A stretch of 64,000 nucleotides of DNA from Apteryx mantelli (taxonomy: Eukaryota; Chordata; Aves; Apterygiformes; Apterygidae): contig NC_089980.1 in NCBI RefSeq assembly GCF_036417845.1, positions 51,396,501-51,460,500 on the forward strand, given 5' to 3'. The notes beneath the pieces were generated by a model, which was given only the letters and a program-made list of their open reading frames with translations, was not told where the DNA came from and made no database searches. The position numbers and the translations under genes were made by a program. This document shows, piece by piece, positions 1 to 12,300 of the stretch (its first letter is position 1; each line of letters begins with the position of its first letter).

Positions 1-2018
1 GTTTCCAATTTTCCTAACAGTTAGAGGCAATGGTACTAAGCAATCTTCTTATATAATATTTAAAGAGATAAAGATGGTATTGAAAACAGACCTGAAGACG
101 TGCTTATATACTCAGAAGATAGATAAACACACATATATACTGTTTTTTCTAATTATGCAACTCGGTTTAATACAAGTCAACAGTATGAATTGTACTGCTC
201 TACTACACACACTCAACATTCTCAGCAAGGAAAAGGCTCATATGATTGCTCAAGGAGAAAGATAGACCTAGGACTAGAAGAAAGGTAGTTATGAAGATCT
301 TGCCTTCCTACTGTTAGCATGATTTTAGTGCTCTAATCTTGCTTCATTAGCAAGCAAATTTCTCCCTTCTTGTCCCCACATAATTTAAGCTGAATTAAAA
401 TATATATCATATTTTATGGATTATGGATATCACAAAGGATTTACTGCTGCAGTTAGGCTTGTGCATTCATTATGTACTTATGAGCATCAGTTAGCCATCT
501 CATTATCTATAAATTGAATATTTACTATCTGTTAGATATAGCTACCTGAGGCACTGCAGCATCCCATACTTTGATGTCTAATATTCCAGCAATAATCCCA
601 CTCTGCCACTGAGAAATTCTCTAAATAGTTTGCTTGAGTACTCATAAAGGCTACTTGTTCTTTGAGGGTAAATACATATGTACATTAATTCAGGTTCCAG
701 CCCACACTCACATGAAGTGGCAAGTTAGTTATGCCAGTGGTGAGTAGTTCTCACGGAAGCCAGGCCAGCTGAACCACTAACTGCTACTGACTGGACTCCT
801 GCAGTTCCCATCCTCTTAGCGTTTGCGTCCTTAGTTCAAAGTAAATAAGATTTTCCCCCATGAAAGGGAAGTGACAGAGGAAGGGAAAGTGACAGAGTTC
901 TTCAGATGAAAAATTTTCTCTTAAGACATCTTATTTTATAGTTCTGCTCTCTTATCAGTTTGAACTTTAAATTTGTACCATTTGGGAAAAGGACATAGTC
1001 AGCTCAAATTCAAGAAATTCCTAGCTTCTCCAAAAAAGGAAAAGTTAAATGTCTATTTCTTTTCCTTTAAAATCACTGTGTGTAAATATCCTCTATATAT
1101 AGAAAATAAATCATTGTCTTTATATGTGACACAGAATGTGAGATCATTTTGTTATTTAGAAGAAGACATTTCATAGTGAACCAAACCAACTCACAGCTGA
1201 CAAAGATCTGTTATGAACTGGAACCTGATAACAAAAAATAAAGAAGCTGAAGGAATGAAAAAATGAAATGCTACATTACTTTATATATACATATATAGAT
1301 CTTTCTAAAAGTTTAGCTGGATAATTTAGTCAGAACTGGGCAGACATTATTATGTGACATCAGGAGTAGAGAGAAGGCAAAAAAAAAAATTATCATCATG
1401 TTCGTGGAGTTGATTAATGATGTATTAACTGTGCACAAATTGTACAAAACATGCCAGGAAGATTGGCAAAACTTGGCAAAAATAATTCAATCCACAGAGT
1501 CAAATTATGCAATAAAAACAAACTGGTGCTACTCAAGCTGTTACATTTCACTTAAAAATAAAGCAGAAATCTTCCTAGATTTCCAACCAATCATACATTC
1601 CACTTGTTTTGGCCAAATTTTGGTTCCTTTCTAGTGCATGCAATACATGTGAATGTTTTCACAGTGATACAAATTTTGTTGTTATTCAGTTTTCCTGAGC
1701 ACTGATCACATCTATTTATTTCCCAGAACTATGAGAAAAATATATTAAAAAATTATCATAGAGGATGTAGACTGGCCATTATCTTTAAGAGGCTTCCTAA
1801 AGAAAGGACTTTCAGTGACACTAATTTGTGTAAGAAAGAAACATATGATATGATACAGGATATTCTGTGCTCTGTCACTTCATTAGCTCCTTCAGTAGCA
1901 GCCTAATATTATTTCTTCATCATATTTAGCTGCTGTGTTCATAATATGTTTGAAATGTTGAAAGAGGATACTTCCCTTTTGTTTAAACCAATAATTTCAG
2001 TGAAATGCTTGTGTATTT

Positions 2019-2075
2019 CCCAAAACATTCACTATCAAAGTCCCCCCAAAGTCCCAAAATATTCATTGTCAAAGT
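2019..2075. repeat. Imperfect 23-bp direct repeat, 34-bp period
   Basis: The 23-bp unit at 2019-2041, beginning CCCAAAACATTCAC, returns at 2053-2075 with three transitions, separated by an 11-bp C/A-rich spacer. This is a local duplication with no coding content. Confidence 0.75.
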
Positions 2076-3889
2076 GTCATTATTCAAGTTTAATTAAAAT
2101 ATCTAATTCAGTTGCACCATGTGATGTTAATATGCTTTTCCCTTGTGTGCTGTATATATTAAATTATTATCATATGTATTCCATACTGAACATATCCCTC
2201 ACAGGATTCTTGTCACTTAAAATCTGCCCTGCCTTCAGATTGAATAGTTTAGCATTATAATTATTTGTTTTGAGCATCTTCCACTGCTGTTTTGTTTTTT
2301 CCTTTTAGTTCGCTTTGTGTAACTCAGACATCTTCAACAGCCTGCTCACTCTGTAGTAGCAAGAAAGAAAATACCTGTTAAGTTTGAAGGAGACATGGTC
2401 TCAGTCATGGACAAATATGGCCTTCCTCAGCAGCAGTAATAGGAGAAAGCCTAAGTTACGCAAAGCAAAAAAACAACCCCAAGCTTTCTTAATGAGATGT
2501 ATCAGCAAGTTGAGCAACATATTTTCCTCTTCTTCATAGTTGCTATGATATGAAGTCCACAAACAAGGGCAAAATAACATTTTGGGTGAGTTTTTCCTCC
2601 TTTGGGACAGGCTGCAAGTAAGTAGATTTCTTCCCTCTTCCATCTTAGGGAACTTTTGAACATATTTGGCTCAGAAGCACTGGAGATTTGAAACACCTCA
2701 AACTAAAGCAAGAAGCTGGAGCACAAGTTATATGAGAATACAGTACGCTTAGTCAGGTTATAGAACAGGTTTTGAGAAAATCACCAGGAGATCAAGAACT
2801 AAGGAGGAGCAAGGAAATGTTAGCACTGACACAGCTGGAGAAAAAATACCCCCAAGATTTTTAAACTTTTTATTTTATTTTTTCTTCCTTTTCAATTGCA
2901 TGAACTTGTTTAGGAGTAGAGGGAGCCATCACACAAAGAACACTGCTTGTAAGAATCTCACTCAACACATTTCATGAAAGAAATTAAGCTGGGACCTAGC
3001 TAATTACTCACAGTTCTTGGAAGAAGCTATATTGGCTTGCTTCCTGGTTCCACACACATTGCCTTTATTAGTCGTTATACAGCAAGTGAATCATACATGA
3101 CAGAGCTGGTCTGGCTCTAATATTCTGAGGTTATCTGGTCCTATTTAGTGAAGTTCCCTAGAGATCCAGATGTCCCCACAGCCCCTATGACAGTGAAGAA
3201 GGAACAGAACTAATCCCAAATGGATTTCTGCTCTCTGCCGCTCAGCTCTCTTCTCTCTGGCTAGGTAGTCTCTCAGTGCAATGAGAGGAAACAGAGATGG
3301 GTGGGCTTTGACAAGTCACCTCATTCATTCACTTCCTCCTGGACTTAGGCAGGATCATGTGCACTTAAACCATTACAGCATTATCAAAACAGGGTAAAAA
3401 AGGAGCCTCTGAGGTTATTATGGAAAAGTGAAATGAGAGACTTCATATAACTTGAGATTTGCTTATTCTTTTAATTGTTCCAAGGAAAAATCCAGATCTT
3501 CCCAATGTCAGAGAGTGCATGAAACAGAAACGTAGGTCTGGCCACTTGTAATGCTCCGGCACATTAGATCACTGCTCTCACTATACATAAGCAAATTTCA
3601 AAGGGTTCTAGGTGTCTTAAGGCCCTTCAACTATTTTTGAGAATTCAAGGATTTTGTAAAGTGTTTGTGTTTTAAGAAACCACAGCTTTAAAAATGGTAT
3701 TGAGAGGCTCAGTTTGGGCTCTTTATCATATCTACTGCCACTTGCCAGAAAGGTGCAGTGAGCGTTTACAAACTCACTTTGTCTTAAAAGAAAGTGTCAG
3801 CGATAACATTTCATACCACTCCTTCTCTCAGTTTCTTTCTGTTCTTCACTAGTTATGCCTTTTTTACTACAGTGCCCTCAAAAACAATA

Positions 3890-3946
3890 TGGCCTAATGA
3901 AGTCTTAATCATTAAAGGACTTAATCATTAAGACTTCATTAGGCCA
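3890..3946. repeat. Near-perfect palindrome: 26-bp arms, 5-nt loop
   Basis: The left arm 3890-3915 starts TGGCCTAATGAAGTC. The right arm 3921-3946 ends GACTTCATTAGGCCA. They are reverse complements at 25 of 26 positions, around the loop AGGAC (3916-3920). Both arms also contain the sequence CTTAATCATTAA in direct orientation, because that core is itself nearly self-complementary. A stem this long is not expected by chance in 64 kb. It could be the remnant of a small inverted-repeat transposon, a cruciform-prone site, or a transcribed hairpin. Nothing in the sequence decides between these. Confidence 0.9.
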
Positions 3947-4959
3947 AGTGGAAACCATCCCCCAGCTAGGAAAAAATTCCAGTCAAGGAGAAGTTTATTT
4001 CAGGTTCTGTGGAAACTCATCTTTTTTAGTCTAGTAAACTTTCTGTGAGCTTTCTGGAGAGTTTTCAAAGGTAGATGTGTGAGGAGCAATACTCTGCTCC
4101 AAAAAAGCACACAGAAAAGAGGTGAGGCCACTTTCAGATATCTAAAACCTAAGTTCTTAGAGTGTGTAGATTGGCTCTGGGGGTCTGGATAGAGCTTAGC
4201 TCAAATGAAATTGCACTGGGAAAGAAGTGGCAGAAGGTAATGGTAGAGAAAGGGGCTAGCAGCTTCTTTTCCTTCTAACTGTTAGCTTAAAGAAAAGGAT
4301 GGGAGTACACAGAGTAATTTATAATTGAGGTCATAATCAGGCAAGACTGAGAAAGATTCATTCACATGTGCTGTGAAATACAAAGATAGTATTTCTGATG
4401 GGAATAGTTTTATCCATTTTAATGAATTTCATTACTTGTGGTTGGATGAAATATTTACTGATGTCCAGGCCAGGATGTTGCCCTGTCTCAGCTAGAGACA
4501 TATTTTAGAGCTGCTTTTGATAGCAGAGGTAAAGTACTGAAAAAACAGAATGCAAATTACCACTTTTTAGAGCACTTCTCTGGCTTGAATCCACAGTGTT
4601 AGAATTTCAAATTAAAAAACAGGTGCAATATGTCTAAAGGCATTTAGGTGCCTAACTGTCTCTGCAAACAGTATGAGCTGTTGAAGAACTTGGCAAGTGT
4701 GATAAATCTTAAAAGGACATGACATTCTTATACATACCAGATCTTAAACCACTACCCAATATTGAAGGATATTGTTAAAATAGCTGCTATGATCTATTCC
4801 AGAGGTGGCTGAATTATCATGCAGATAAGCTATATGCCAAACTACCTGCGTCAGCAATGTGAGATTACATATTATAATTCCCATTTAGCAAGGTGGTTTT
4901 AAGGAGTGTTATTAGGGACCCACAACTGGGAATGCTTACATACAGTGACTATAGCTGGG

Positions 4960-5420
4960 TTGGGGCCAGGCACTGAGACTGAGGAAACTCAAAGTCAGGC
5001 ATCTGTCTCCAGGGTCAGACAGCCCAAGGCTCCAGATGGAAAGTATGATCAGGAAAATGTTCAAATCAAGGCTACCCCAAACCAAAGGGCAAACCAAGAG
5101 CAAGGTCAAGAAATTAGTCTGTACTACAAGGCAAAGTCCTGGGTAAAGACAAGTCAAGACTATTACAAGATAAAGACAGTTAGTCAAGAGGTATGAACAG
5201 GGTAGGAGATTTAGACACAGCCAAATAGGATGCAGGGCAATGAAAGCAATTTGTGGGGTTGCCTCCTGTACCTGAAATCAGAAACATATAGCAGCCCTCA
5301 GCTAGTCAGGCTTATCAAGACACTGGCCTTGTAGAGGAGTGATTCAGCCCAGTTCCTGTTGACGGTGCTTGATTGCTTAGTCAGGGTCTGACAGAGGCTG
5401 ATATGTGTCTAACTCGAAGC
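4960..5420. repeat. Possible degenerate interspersed repeat (GTCAGG/GTCAAG-rich)
   Basis: This stretch differs in texture from its surroundings. Short motifs such as GTCAGG, GTCAAG and CCAAGGC recur many times on the + strand, giving a Gln/Lys-rich chance frame at 4906-5196. Such wording is common in old LTR or other interspersed repeats of sauropsids, but I cannot name a family and saw no terminal repeats or target-site duplication. Confidence 0.25.
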
Positions 5421-7779
5421 ACGTGATCAGCTTTATTCATTCAGTGTAGATATGTCAATTTACATGCAGGGAAAATGTGTATAATGGAATCAATAGACCT
5501 CTCAAGTTTCTTCTGTTCCATCTTACGAAACTCTGTGTATCACGTCTTGGGACAGGAGTGAGGTTGGGGTATGTGATGAAGGAGTGCACCATCTTGCAGA
5601 TCTCCTTGGCTGCAGGACTGTGTTGCAATCCTTCTCGCTCTCTAAGCTCTCCTGCCAGATGTGTTCACAGATCAAGACAATCTCTGTTCAGGGCCACAAA
5701 GCAGAAAAGAGTTTCTGTAACAGTGGTGACAGGGAGCTAGGCCTTGCTGTGAAGGAGATGGGCACTAGTTGTCTGAGTTTCATCTCAGCGTGAGACATAA
5801 CAGGTCTGTAAATATGGATAACAGCCATTCCTGAAATGTGGCTACATCAGAAGTAGAATATAGCTATGAAATCTGTGCATAGATTAAAAGTAGGTATATG
5901 CTTCAACAGCTTGCTGATTTGCAGGCTCTGTAATTGCCAGGGGATGTTAGAAGGCTTCACTATTAGCTTAACTAAGGCATACAGTAGAAGTCAGGCAATC
6001 ATACTGTAGGAAAGATGCAGTAATATCAGTATGAATGTGCTTTATACAGATGTCCCTAGTCCATATAGGTATAGGAGTAAGGTAGTGTGGTTCAGGGTAC
6101 TTTATACCAGGGTTGCTGCTATCTGCAGCGTGTAACTTCTTTGGTTTTAAAAATCAAAACAAACCCCACACAGCTAACTAGCATAATTATTATGGCTTGA
6201 AATCATGGTGCAGACCAGAGCAAAGAATAAACATGCTATATATTTTCTATGTCTGTTCAACACCTTTGGCAGTTCTCAGTAATTAAACTGTAAAGAAATA
6301 AAAGTGTTTTTGGATCCAAAATGTTATAATTAGCCTTACTACTAGATATGTGGGAGGAATATGTGTGAATAAAAAAAGTTGGTAATTGATCAAATATAAA
6401 ATATAATGTTTCTGTTTTAAAAATAAGGCATGTGATGAGAAAACAAAAAATATTTATGAAGTCAAACAACTTTTAAATCTTTAAATTCCCCACATACCTT
6501 CTAGGATTATAGTAACCTGTGGAAGGTCATTATAGTTATAAAGGAAAAGATTAAATAAGCACTTAAGCAGACATAAATAAAACAGACAGGTTAAAAGCTA
6601 TTAAATTGAACAAGACTAGAGGGAAACCTAACCAGCACTATAAAGGAATCCAAATTAAAATAGAAGGAAGTCACCGCAATGTTGGCAATGGATAATAGGA
6701 TGTAGCAGTTTTGGAAGTAAAAAATTGTATCCCAAGTCATTTTACTACACAGAAAGTTCTTAGGTTATGAGGAGAAGCACAAAGAATTCCCTACAGTAAA
6801 ATTGCTATAGGAAGTTCAAAGTTTTTCACCCCAAAAACACAAAGCAGGAAATAAAAGTTGTGTGGAGATTATAAGATAATATGGTTGAAAACTAGTAACT
6901 GGAAGGAGGCCTAAGGGAAGAGCCTGCCACCATGCTTGCTCCAACAACTGCTCAGCTGGAGCGTGGGACACAGCTATGACACAGCTATGAAGGAACAAAA
7001 AGGAAGAAAAAGGGCTAAAGAAAGGATTTCAAAATGGGGGTAAGCAAGGTTCAAGGGTAAGCATTCTTCCTAGGAAAATGTCTGCGATGGCAGGAAAGTG
7101 CCACTTCTTCGCTTAGGAAACACTGAAAGAAAATAATACAGTCATTTGCAGCAGGAACATGCAGGAAGAAATATGGCTGCTGGGAAGGTGTCAGTGAGGT
7201 GGTGGAGCTGGTTGCTGGTTGCTGTGTCTGTGCCTGTTGGGCCACTGCTAGAAATGCAGCTTGGTCTCTAAGCTTAAAACTTCACTTCTCTGAGGGAAAA
7301 ATAAGTAGGCAACATGTGAAGGAAAAATAAATAATAAAAAGAAACATGATTATTTTATAGTTAGTCTTCTGTTCCAGAGGTGCAGCTCCACTGAATTCAC
7401 TGAGGGACAAACTCAGTGATAAAGCTGGTAAAATGAGGGATGGATTACACCCCAAGTGTGGATATTTCTAAATATCTGTGTTTTTTTATATTTCTCAATA
7501 TTTCTATTTTTATTTTTCTGACTTTTGCCTGAACAAATAATAAACAAGAACATTTTGTTAAAGAGATCTCTATGCTCAAAAGAGACAAAAGTATGCATGC
7601 TTTCTACAAAGTGAAAAATATTAGCTGATTGTGTGAACAAAAATTAAAAATGTTATGGAGGTTGGTATTTAAAAATTTACATATTGTTGCCATATAAAGG
7701 CATCTCAGCAACTCCTTTCTCTATGTTTCAAGTACTACAGTCTGCCAAATTTGGATAAATGTTGACTTTTAATGGCAAC

Positions 7780-7930
7780 TGATGTACCATTAGGCAGGCA
7801 TAGACGTTACTTAACAGCATCAGTCAAATGCAGGTCATTGCATTAATTAAGGGTGCATCTGTTACAACAGATCATTTTGTTCTCCCTAATTTTAATATGC
7901 AGTTTTGCCAACATGTTTACTGGAAATATT
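7780..7930. promoter_or_regulatory. Candidate conserved non-coding element upstream of GREM2
   Basis: The block is AT-rich but not repetitive. It contains an ATTAATTAA homeodomain-type core (about 7843-7851) and a GTTACAACAGATC stretch. It lies roughly 0.8 kb upstream of the CpG-island promoter. The texture resembles vertebrate developmental enhancers. No alignment was possible, so this is a guess from composition and position. Confidence 0.2.
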
Positions 7931-8639
7931 ACAACATCTTCCTGCACTGAGAAAACCCAAAGGGCCTATTTATCTGGTTCAACTGTATTCTTGTTTAAAT
8001 AGAGGGTTACATGGAAAGCAAAGGATGGCCATTTCCCCCAGAAGACAGGTCTAAGATTTGACTTAGGACTAATCCGTGGGTGAGAAAGAGCGCTTTTCTA
8101 CAAGCCACTGAAGTCATCCTGAGCAAAACGACTCGCAGCGGCAAAGATGCACCAAGAAACAGCAGTCACAGTTGCTGTGATTTAATAACACCAGACTCAG
8201 GAAGAGCGAGCTTAGCATCCTGATCTTATTTTCTGTGCATGCCATGATTTGATGTGGATTTAACAAAAGTAGGGCTAGGAACCCAAGCAGTGCAAGGAAA
8301 TCAAACTAAACTTAGGCAAAGAATGCTTTGTCCTACTACAGATTTAGCCCTCAGGTGATCAGGCTCTGCATGCTTTTAATTTTACTAGCTAGGGGTATTA
8401 AAAAAATGTCCAGAGAACAAACGCATCTGAATATTGGGCATGACACAAAATGTCATGAACGCTTAAAGCTGCGGGTCCTCCAGCCAAAGGAGATCTGAAG
8501 GGAATGAGTGTTTTTTGTCAGTTCGAGGGTGAGAATGTCCTTGCATAAACAAAAGGCTCGGGATTGGACGTCTTATTAGGGAAGCGGGGGGGAGGAGGGC
8601 TAGATCTGCCCACCAGGTTGTAAATCTGCAGGCTGGCAG

Positions 8640-9054
8640 GCAGCAGAGGAGCAGCCGCCGAGCGGAGCGGAGCGCAGCGCGTGCGGCGGCGGCGGCGGCG
8701 GGAGGCGGGCGCGGAGGCCAGCGGCGGCGGCGGGCGGGCAGGGCGGCCGGTGCGGGCTGCTTGGCCACCGGAGCCAAGCGCAAGCCGGGCTCGAGCCTGT
8801 CCGCGGGCAGCGGCGGAGCGGAGCCAGCGCCAGCGCCGCGCTCCCCTCGGCAGCCGGGACCCCGCGCGGCGCCCGCCGCCTCCCGCCGCCGCCCGCGCCT
8901 ATGGGCGCCCGCGGCCGCCCGGCCGAGCAAGGGCTTCGCACCGCCGCCACCAGCACCGGCAGCCGGCGCTGGCCGCGGCCCCGCGCCGCCGCCCCTCTGG
9001 ATCTATAACTGGCCGGACGGAGCGAGCTGCGGCCGCTGCCCCGTCTCGCTGCAG
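8640..9054 (+). other. GREM2: GREM2 exon 1, 5' UTR (start approximate)
   Basis: This is the non-coding first exon, inferred from three things: the CpG island, the donor GCAG|GTACGG (exon ends at 9054, intron GT at 9055-9056), and the fact that exon 2 opens with the start codon and so needs an upstream leader. In known GREM2 genes the whole reading frame lies in the second exon. The 5' end cannot be read from sequence; 8640 is a guess based on the CCAAT/CRE-like boxes. The exon has a single ATG, at 8901 (see the uORF). Confidence is high for the donor and low for the start. Confidence 0.6.
8901..9008 (+). CDS. Upstream ORF in the GREM2 leader (35 codons)
   Basis: This is the only ATG in the inferred exon 1. 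It opens a 35-codon frame (MGARGRPAEQ...PLDL) that stops at TAA 9006-9008, 46 nt before the donor and about 47 nt before the main start codon in the spliced mRNA. The start context is middling: G at +4 but C at -3. If transcripts begin upstream of 8901, this could lower translation of the secreted antagonist. The peptide is Arg/Ala/Pro-rich and probably has no function of its own. Confidence 0.35.
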   Translation: MGARGRPAEQGLRTAATSTGSRRWPRPRAAAPLDL

Positions 9055-9499
9055 GTACGGGGCGAAGCGGGGCCGGGCGGGCACGGCGCTGCTCGTGTGG
9101 CCGCTTACTCCCTCGGCGCTGCCCTGCCGCCCCGCGGTGCAGAGAGGTGGAGGGGAAGGTGCATCGCGGGCGCGGCGGCGGTGACAGCCCGGGGCCGCCC
9201 GGCAGCGCCTGGGGCCGCCGCAGCCGCTCCGCGCCCCGCCGCGCCGCCCGGGCGGCCGCTTTCACGTGCGCGCCGCGGGCTGCGGCTGGCGGTGCCGCCC
9301 GGCGGCCGCAGCGCCCGCGGGGCGCTCCCGGAGGCCGTAGCAGCACCGACGGGAGCGGGCTGCCAGCGGCGCCCGCGTCCCGCCGCGTCGCCCTTAGCCG
9401 CTCGGTAAGATAAGTTAACTGGACGGCCAAATCCCTTGCGGTTTGAAGTAGCAGGCAGCGTGTCCGTCCCTCCTCCATACTGCCTCGCAAGTAAAAAAC

Positions 9500-9513
9500 G
9501 GGGGGGGGGGGGG
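9500..9513. repeat. Poly-G run (14 G)
   Basis: Fourteen consecutive G at the downstream edge of the GREM2 CpG island. Length may be unreliable in assembly and may differ between individuals. Confidence 0.95.
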
Positions 9514-12195
9514 AACATGCTTGAAACCTGTGCCCCTTTGTACCTTTCTTTCTTTGCTTTGGGTTAATGGTGGCTTGTGATTATGAAACCCCATGAGGGA
9601 TCAGCTCCAAGAGCAAATAGCATTACTTTAAGGCATGAGTTGGAAATATATGTATGTGTATATATGTATACATACACTGTTTTTTTTCCCCCCTTGCAGA
9701 TAAGGATTATAATAATACAAACACATGTCTGTCTCACAAGGAGCTCCTGCTTGACTTTCTACTAAAGCTAGCTTAATATTTGCACTTTCACAGGTCTTGC
9801 AGAATTGGAGTTATAGGTCTTACAAAAAAACTGCAGTGGCATTTGGCTGAACAACTCTTAGTTTTAGCACGCTATTGTGAAAGTGGTTATATAACTTTTG
9901 GTGGATTTTTGAGGGCAAAATTAGCAGCTCATAACAAGTTAAACCTCTCATTTTCAGAAAAAGGAGAAATAAGTTGGGTGAAAGCCCAATGCAAACAGTT
10001 GGGTGAACTTCAGTCCTAACAAATTTCTCTGGCAGGCATTCCTATAAGGGAAACCTACAGGTTAAGAATCCGCACAGTCCTTGTGAGAATAGTATAGCAA
10101 CAGGTGCAAGAACAAGCAGCGACTGCTCAGAGCCCTAATTAGCAAGCTGTTTATCAGGCCGCTTCAAGGCTCTCACCACTGCAGATACAATACAGGTACT
10201 GTGTTTCCTTAGGGGATTTATTTGTTGCTTAAACTCCAAGAATTAGATACCATCTGAAATATTTATTTAGACTGTTTTATTTTAATGCAAATGCTTTACT
10301 TGCTAAACTTGGTGCATGGTTTTCAGCTTGGCCTTTCCTCATCTCTTTTCCAAATGTTAAAATTAAGGAGAAATAATAATGCTCTAAGATTTTAAAGCAG
10401 AGCCCTGAGAGAATGATTTCATAGAAGTAAGGTGCAGCAATCTGCTCATTACTGAGAGTTAGGACATCAGGGTTCTGTTTCAGTGTTCAAGGCTTTGAGA
10501 AAGGGACCTGCCTTTCTCACTTTTCTTACATGACCCTCATGAAGTAAAGTACTATCATCCAAGAGGTGCAGTTAAATCCTAAGTTCTAAAAGTCTGCACA
10601 TGGTTACTGTGAGACTGAAGAGAGTGGACCTATTTGTTACATCTCTGTTGCAGAATTCTACCTGCTCAAATTCTCACTCATTCTGCCTTCTCACATGTGT
10701 TGCAGCCCACTGCGTGTGCAAAGCTCAGGTACTCGGGGAGAAGGTACGTTTGGTAACAGCCTTCTGTTGCAGGATGCCAAGTAAGTGGCATGTGTTGTAA
10801 TTACATTAATAGGATCTCTAAAAGGGTGGCACAACATTAAAATCCGTTCACCTTGTATTTTGAGCTGATTGATTTAGCTGATGTATTTGCTTTTCATTTG
10901 TCTTTTAAATAGACTTTATGGTCATGAAACATGACTTTTAATGTGGAATAGAACAAAAGCACATGATGCTGCAGAATTAAGCAGAGGGGATTTTTTTTTG
11001 TTTGTTTTTTTGCCTAGTGTCAGGTGAAGGTAAAAGTTAATCTGAAATGCCAGCTGGACATCTAGATAAATCCCATCCTTTGGAAACTGTTTGTCACCAT
11101 TTGTCAGTGCCTATGACAGTATAAATCAAGTAGATCCTGATCATCCTCTTTTGTAATAAATAGTTTTGTCCTGTTTTGGTTTTACTCGATAAATTTGTTA
11201 ATGGGCAAATTCCAATTTACCAGTGTCTGATGCTTGAACTAGAATTATTTCAATGTAAATTTAGTAGAAGATTGTATAGTACTATGAATTTGAGGAGTCA
11301 CTGCACATCTGAAGCATCTCTTCAAGAACAGCACAATAAGCTCTTTCACTTCACTCTCACAGATGCTCTTTGGGCTGCTTATCCATTTATGTTAATGTTG
11401 TGATTCATATCAGGAGTGCACTTTTAAAGCCAGTCTCCCTGTTATTCTCACTTACTGTCCATCTCGCATACATCTCATAGTGGGCCAGCTGGATTCCTTT
11501 AGGATGAATCTAAACTGGAAGATGTTCTTGAGTCATTGCTGGAAATTCAGTTCATGGAGCTGGACTAGAGCTGGTCTGAAGTAAAATCCTGTAAAATGCA
11601 TATAGCATTGACATACGATCTCCAGCACCTTCCTGTTTTGCTCTGTTTTGGTTGGGCTATGGTACTTGCTGACATAGACATAGCCAATTTGCAATAGAGT
11701 AATACTGATGCCCCATGCAGTTTGAAGCCAATTCTGTCTGTCTTTCCCGGGGATCATGGCTATTGCCTGCTTCTTGCTCCATTGCTTGCAGATCTTATGA
11801 AGGACTTCCTTCTAGCTCAGCAAGAGCACGACTCTGCGGCAAACTGCAGCTGCTCTAGTTTTACATGTACGCACTGAACTCTCCTCAGTTCTAAAAGATG
11901 ATCACTAATCATCAGTTTTTATTTACTTATTGTCTGGCATGTGATGGCAGACCACTTCTTGAGTGAGAACTTTGAATAATGAAGCCTTGTGCTGGTCTGG
12001 TGAATGCGAACGCAGCAGTTGCATTTAGAAATGGATAACTGATGTTTCTCTATTTTTATTTGTCTATCATTGGCTGTAGCCCTGGTGCGTAGAAGGTTCA
12101 CAAGGCTGTGTTTATATTCCTCATTTCATTGGGGAGTGGTGAAAAATGTTGGCTTGAAACTCCAAAAGCTGTCATTTGGAAATGTTGTGTGTTCT

Positions 12196-12300
12196 GGCTG
12201 ACTACATTTCCCATGTTGCACCATTAGTGTCCCTTTGCGCAAGGTGCCCTGTGTGTTGGTGATTCCTGGGTCCCAGTACATCATAGGAAAGAGTCTGGCC
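12196..12300. repeat. Degenerate inverted-repeat element with ZNF143/THAP11-like motif
   Basis: The left arm 12196-12221 carries ACTACATTTCCCATGTTGCA, close to the ACTACAATTCCCAGAATGC type of site bound by ZNF143/THAP11. The right arm 12276-12300 read on the minus strand gives GGCCAGACTCTTTCCTATGA followed by TGTAC, which matches the left arm at most positions with one small gap. Paired outward ends of this kind, bearing a TTTCCCATGATGCA-like word, are typical of old non-autonomous DNA transposons in amniotes. Family name not determined. Confidence 0.45.

Larger units (their letters stand above)
1..8540. other. Gene-free flank upstream of GREM2
   Basis: No open frame here looks like a known protein or has splice sites that would chain it into a gene. 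The ORFs of 60-104 codons are AT-rich and low in information. What I can see is an imperfect tandem repeat at 2019-2075, a long palindrome at 3890-3946, a GTCAGG/GTCAAG-rich stretch near 4960-5420, and a possible conserved block near 7780-7930, each listed separately. The remainder shows nothing I can name. Distal GREM2 regulatory DNA could lie here, but that is inference from position only. Confidence 0.7.
8560..9420 (+). promoter_or_regulatory. GREM2: CpG-island promoter of GREM2
   Basis: Composition switches abruptly from AT-rich flank to very GC- and CpG-rich DNA at about 8580 and back at about 9420. The island surrounds exon 1 and its donor. Just upstream are an inverted CCAAT box (ATTGG, 8563-8567) and an overlapping CRE-like GACGTC (8567-8572). 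GC-box-like G runs follow at about 8586, and (GGC)n occurs at about 8683-8702. There is no TATA box at a sensible distance, which fits dispersed CpG-island initiation. The long open frames on both strands here (for example 8600-9490 minus) result from scarce stop codons in GC-rich DNA and are not genes. Confidence 0.85.

Noticed and set aside
4906-5196. 96-codon Gln/Lys-rich frame
   Set aside because: It arises from repeated GTCAAG/GGCAAA words; no domain, no splice structure.
8463-9518. Several long open frames (up to 296 codons) on both strands
   Set aside because: They overlap each other in many frames inside the CpG island, are Arg/Ala/Pro/Gly-rich, and reflect few stop codons in GC-rich DNA.
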